In this document: piece by piece, positions 5,844 through 6,464 of the stretch
Layout of the letters: the number at the start of each line of letters is the position of its first letter
How positions within the stretch are numbered: position 1 is the first letter of the stretch
Source of the DNA: Spirosoma sp.
GTDB taxonomy: Bacteria; Bacteroidota; Bacteroidia; Cytophagales; Spirosomataceae
DNA: 6,464 nucleotides
Direction: 5' to 3'
NCBI GenBank assembly: GCA_025351545.1
Contig: JANXVQ010001016.1
Span: forward strand, 1-6,464
The notes under the pieces: generated by a model
What the model was told of the DNA's origin: nothing
Databases searched by the model: none
Seen by the model: only the letters and a program-made list of their open reading frames with translations
Position numbers and translations under genes: made by a program

Positions 5844-6464
5844 ATGAAAAAAAACATATTCCTTCTCTTTCTTATCGGCGTGATGACGTCCTGTGACGTA
5901 CTGGAACAGAAGCCTGAATCCAGTTTTACACCCGCCAATTTTTATAAAAATGCTGATGATGCCAAAGCTGCCGTCAGTGCTGTTTATGACCCGCTGAACA
6001 ACGCCAATATGTACGGTCAGGTCATGTGGATTTTACAGGATCAAGCTACCGACGATGCCGAATGGGGCAATGGTCGCTCAACTGCCAACCAGCCCAAAAA
6101 CGACCTCGACAAATACACGTTTACCCCTGCAACCGGCACATTTCAGGCGATTTGGTCGACGGTATATTCGGCTATTAACCGGGCCAATGCCGTACTTACC
6201 CGTGTACCGGCCATTGCGATGGATAGTGATTTGAAAGCCCGCTACATTGCCGAAGCCAAGTTCATGCGGGGCTTTTATTATTTCACACTGGTTCGTCTGT
6301 TTGGTGGTGTGCCAATCATCACTGTTGAAACGACGTCGTTGAATGATTTGACAGTAGCGCGGGCCTCCGTAGATGATGTGTATAAATTCATTGTTCAGGA
6401 TTTTACCGATGCCGAAACCGTATTACCAACGACGTATTCTACCGCCGACAAGGGCCGGGCTACC
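5844..6464 (+). CDS. SusD/RagB-family outer-membrane lipoprotein (partial, 3' end outside window)
   Basis: The first 207 residues of a SusD-type surface lipoprotein (family members are usually about 450-600 residues). It binds ligand and caps the SusC barrel encoded just upstream. A lipoprotein signal peptide is clear: Lys2-Lys3, a hydrophobic core FLLFLIGVM (6-14), and a lipobox ending T-S-C with the acylated Cys at 17. The following DVLEQK is acidic, as often seen in surface-exported lipoproteins of this phylum. The N-terminal SusD-like helical (TPR-like) region follows. Family landmarks are VYDPLNN (47-53), FQAIWSTVYSAINRANAVL (100-118), and the conserved block AEAKFMRGFYYF (136-147) with RLFGGVP (151-157), which is the strongest signature. 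The frame stays open to the edge. The start at 5844 is fixed by the signal peptide. Codons 2-4 contain a run of eight A. It is expected to be cotranscribed with the susC-like gene. Confidence 0.95.
   Translation, partial: MKKNIFLLFLIGVMTSCDVLEQKPESSFTPANFYKNADDAKAAVSAVYDPLNNANMYGQVMWILQDQATDDAEWGNGRSTANQPKNDLDKYTFTPATGTFQAIWSTVYSAINRANAVLTRVPAIAMDSDLKARYIAEAKFMRGFYYFTLVRLFGGVPIITVETTSLNDLTVARASVDDVYKFIVQDFTDAETVLPTTYSTADKGRAT

Noticed and set aside
5826..5854. Two runs of eight A (5826-5833 and 5847-5854) around the susD start, as possible phase-variation tracts
   Set aside because: Runs of eight A are frequent in this AT-rich leader context, and Lys-Lys-Asn after Met is usual in lipoprotein signal peptides. 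Nothing shows length variation.

Overview
The window is chromosomal DNA from a member of the Bacteroidota. Protein style (SusC/SusD pair, FecR with a C-terminal DUF4974-type domain, ECF sigma-70 with a hydrophobic tail, A-rich rather than strong Shine-Dalgarno leaders) and moderate GC suggest an environmental Cytophagales member, perhaps Spirosoma-like. The genus is a guess from style and was not tested.

Layout. Bases 1-70 on the minus strand hold the first 23 or so codons of an IS5-type (DUF4096-like) transposase that runs off the left edge, so an insertion sequence adjoins the locus. Bases about 137-507 have no convincing gene. The right part of that stretch is AT-rich and carries a promoter-like region with a 10-bp palindrome and three copies of a CGGGAAAATA-like motif. 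A 13-codon leader ORF (508-549) ends by overlapping the start of the first real gene. Then, all on the plus strand, come an ECF sigma factor (549-1229), a FecR-type membrane anti-sigma factor (1254-2273), a SusC-family TonB-dependent outer-membrane transporter with an N-terminal STN signalling domain (2270-5743), and a SusD-family lipoprotein (5844 to the right edge, truncated). The sigma and anti-sigma genes are 24 bp apart. The anti-sigma and susC-like genes overlap by 4 bp (ATGA). The susC-like and susD-like genes are separated by 100 bp containing overlapping inverted repeats.

How the genes work together. This is the trans-envelope (cell-surface) signalling arrangement. When ligand is loaded by the SusC/SusD complex in the outer membrane, the periplasmic STN domain of SusC should contact the periplasmic part of FecR. 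FecR would pass the signal through its single membrane segment and release or activate the sigma factor. The sigma factor would then raise transcription of the uptake operon, probably including its own genes. The substrate is probably a glycan or oligosaccharide, but no enzyme gene lies in the window, so it cannot be named. The system type is known. The unusual points are the tight coupling of all parts in one apparent transcription unit, the leader ORF, the repeats around the promoter and the susC-susD spacer hairpins.
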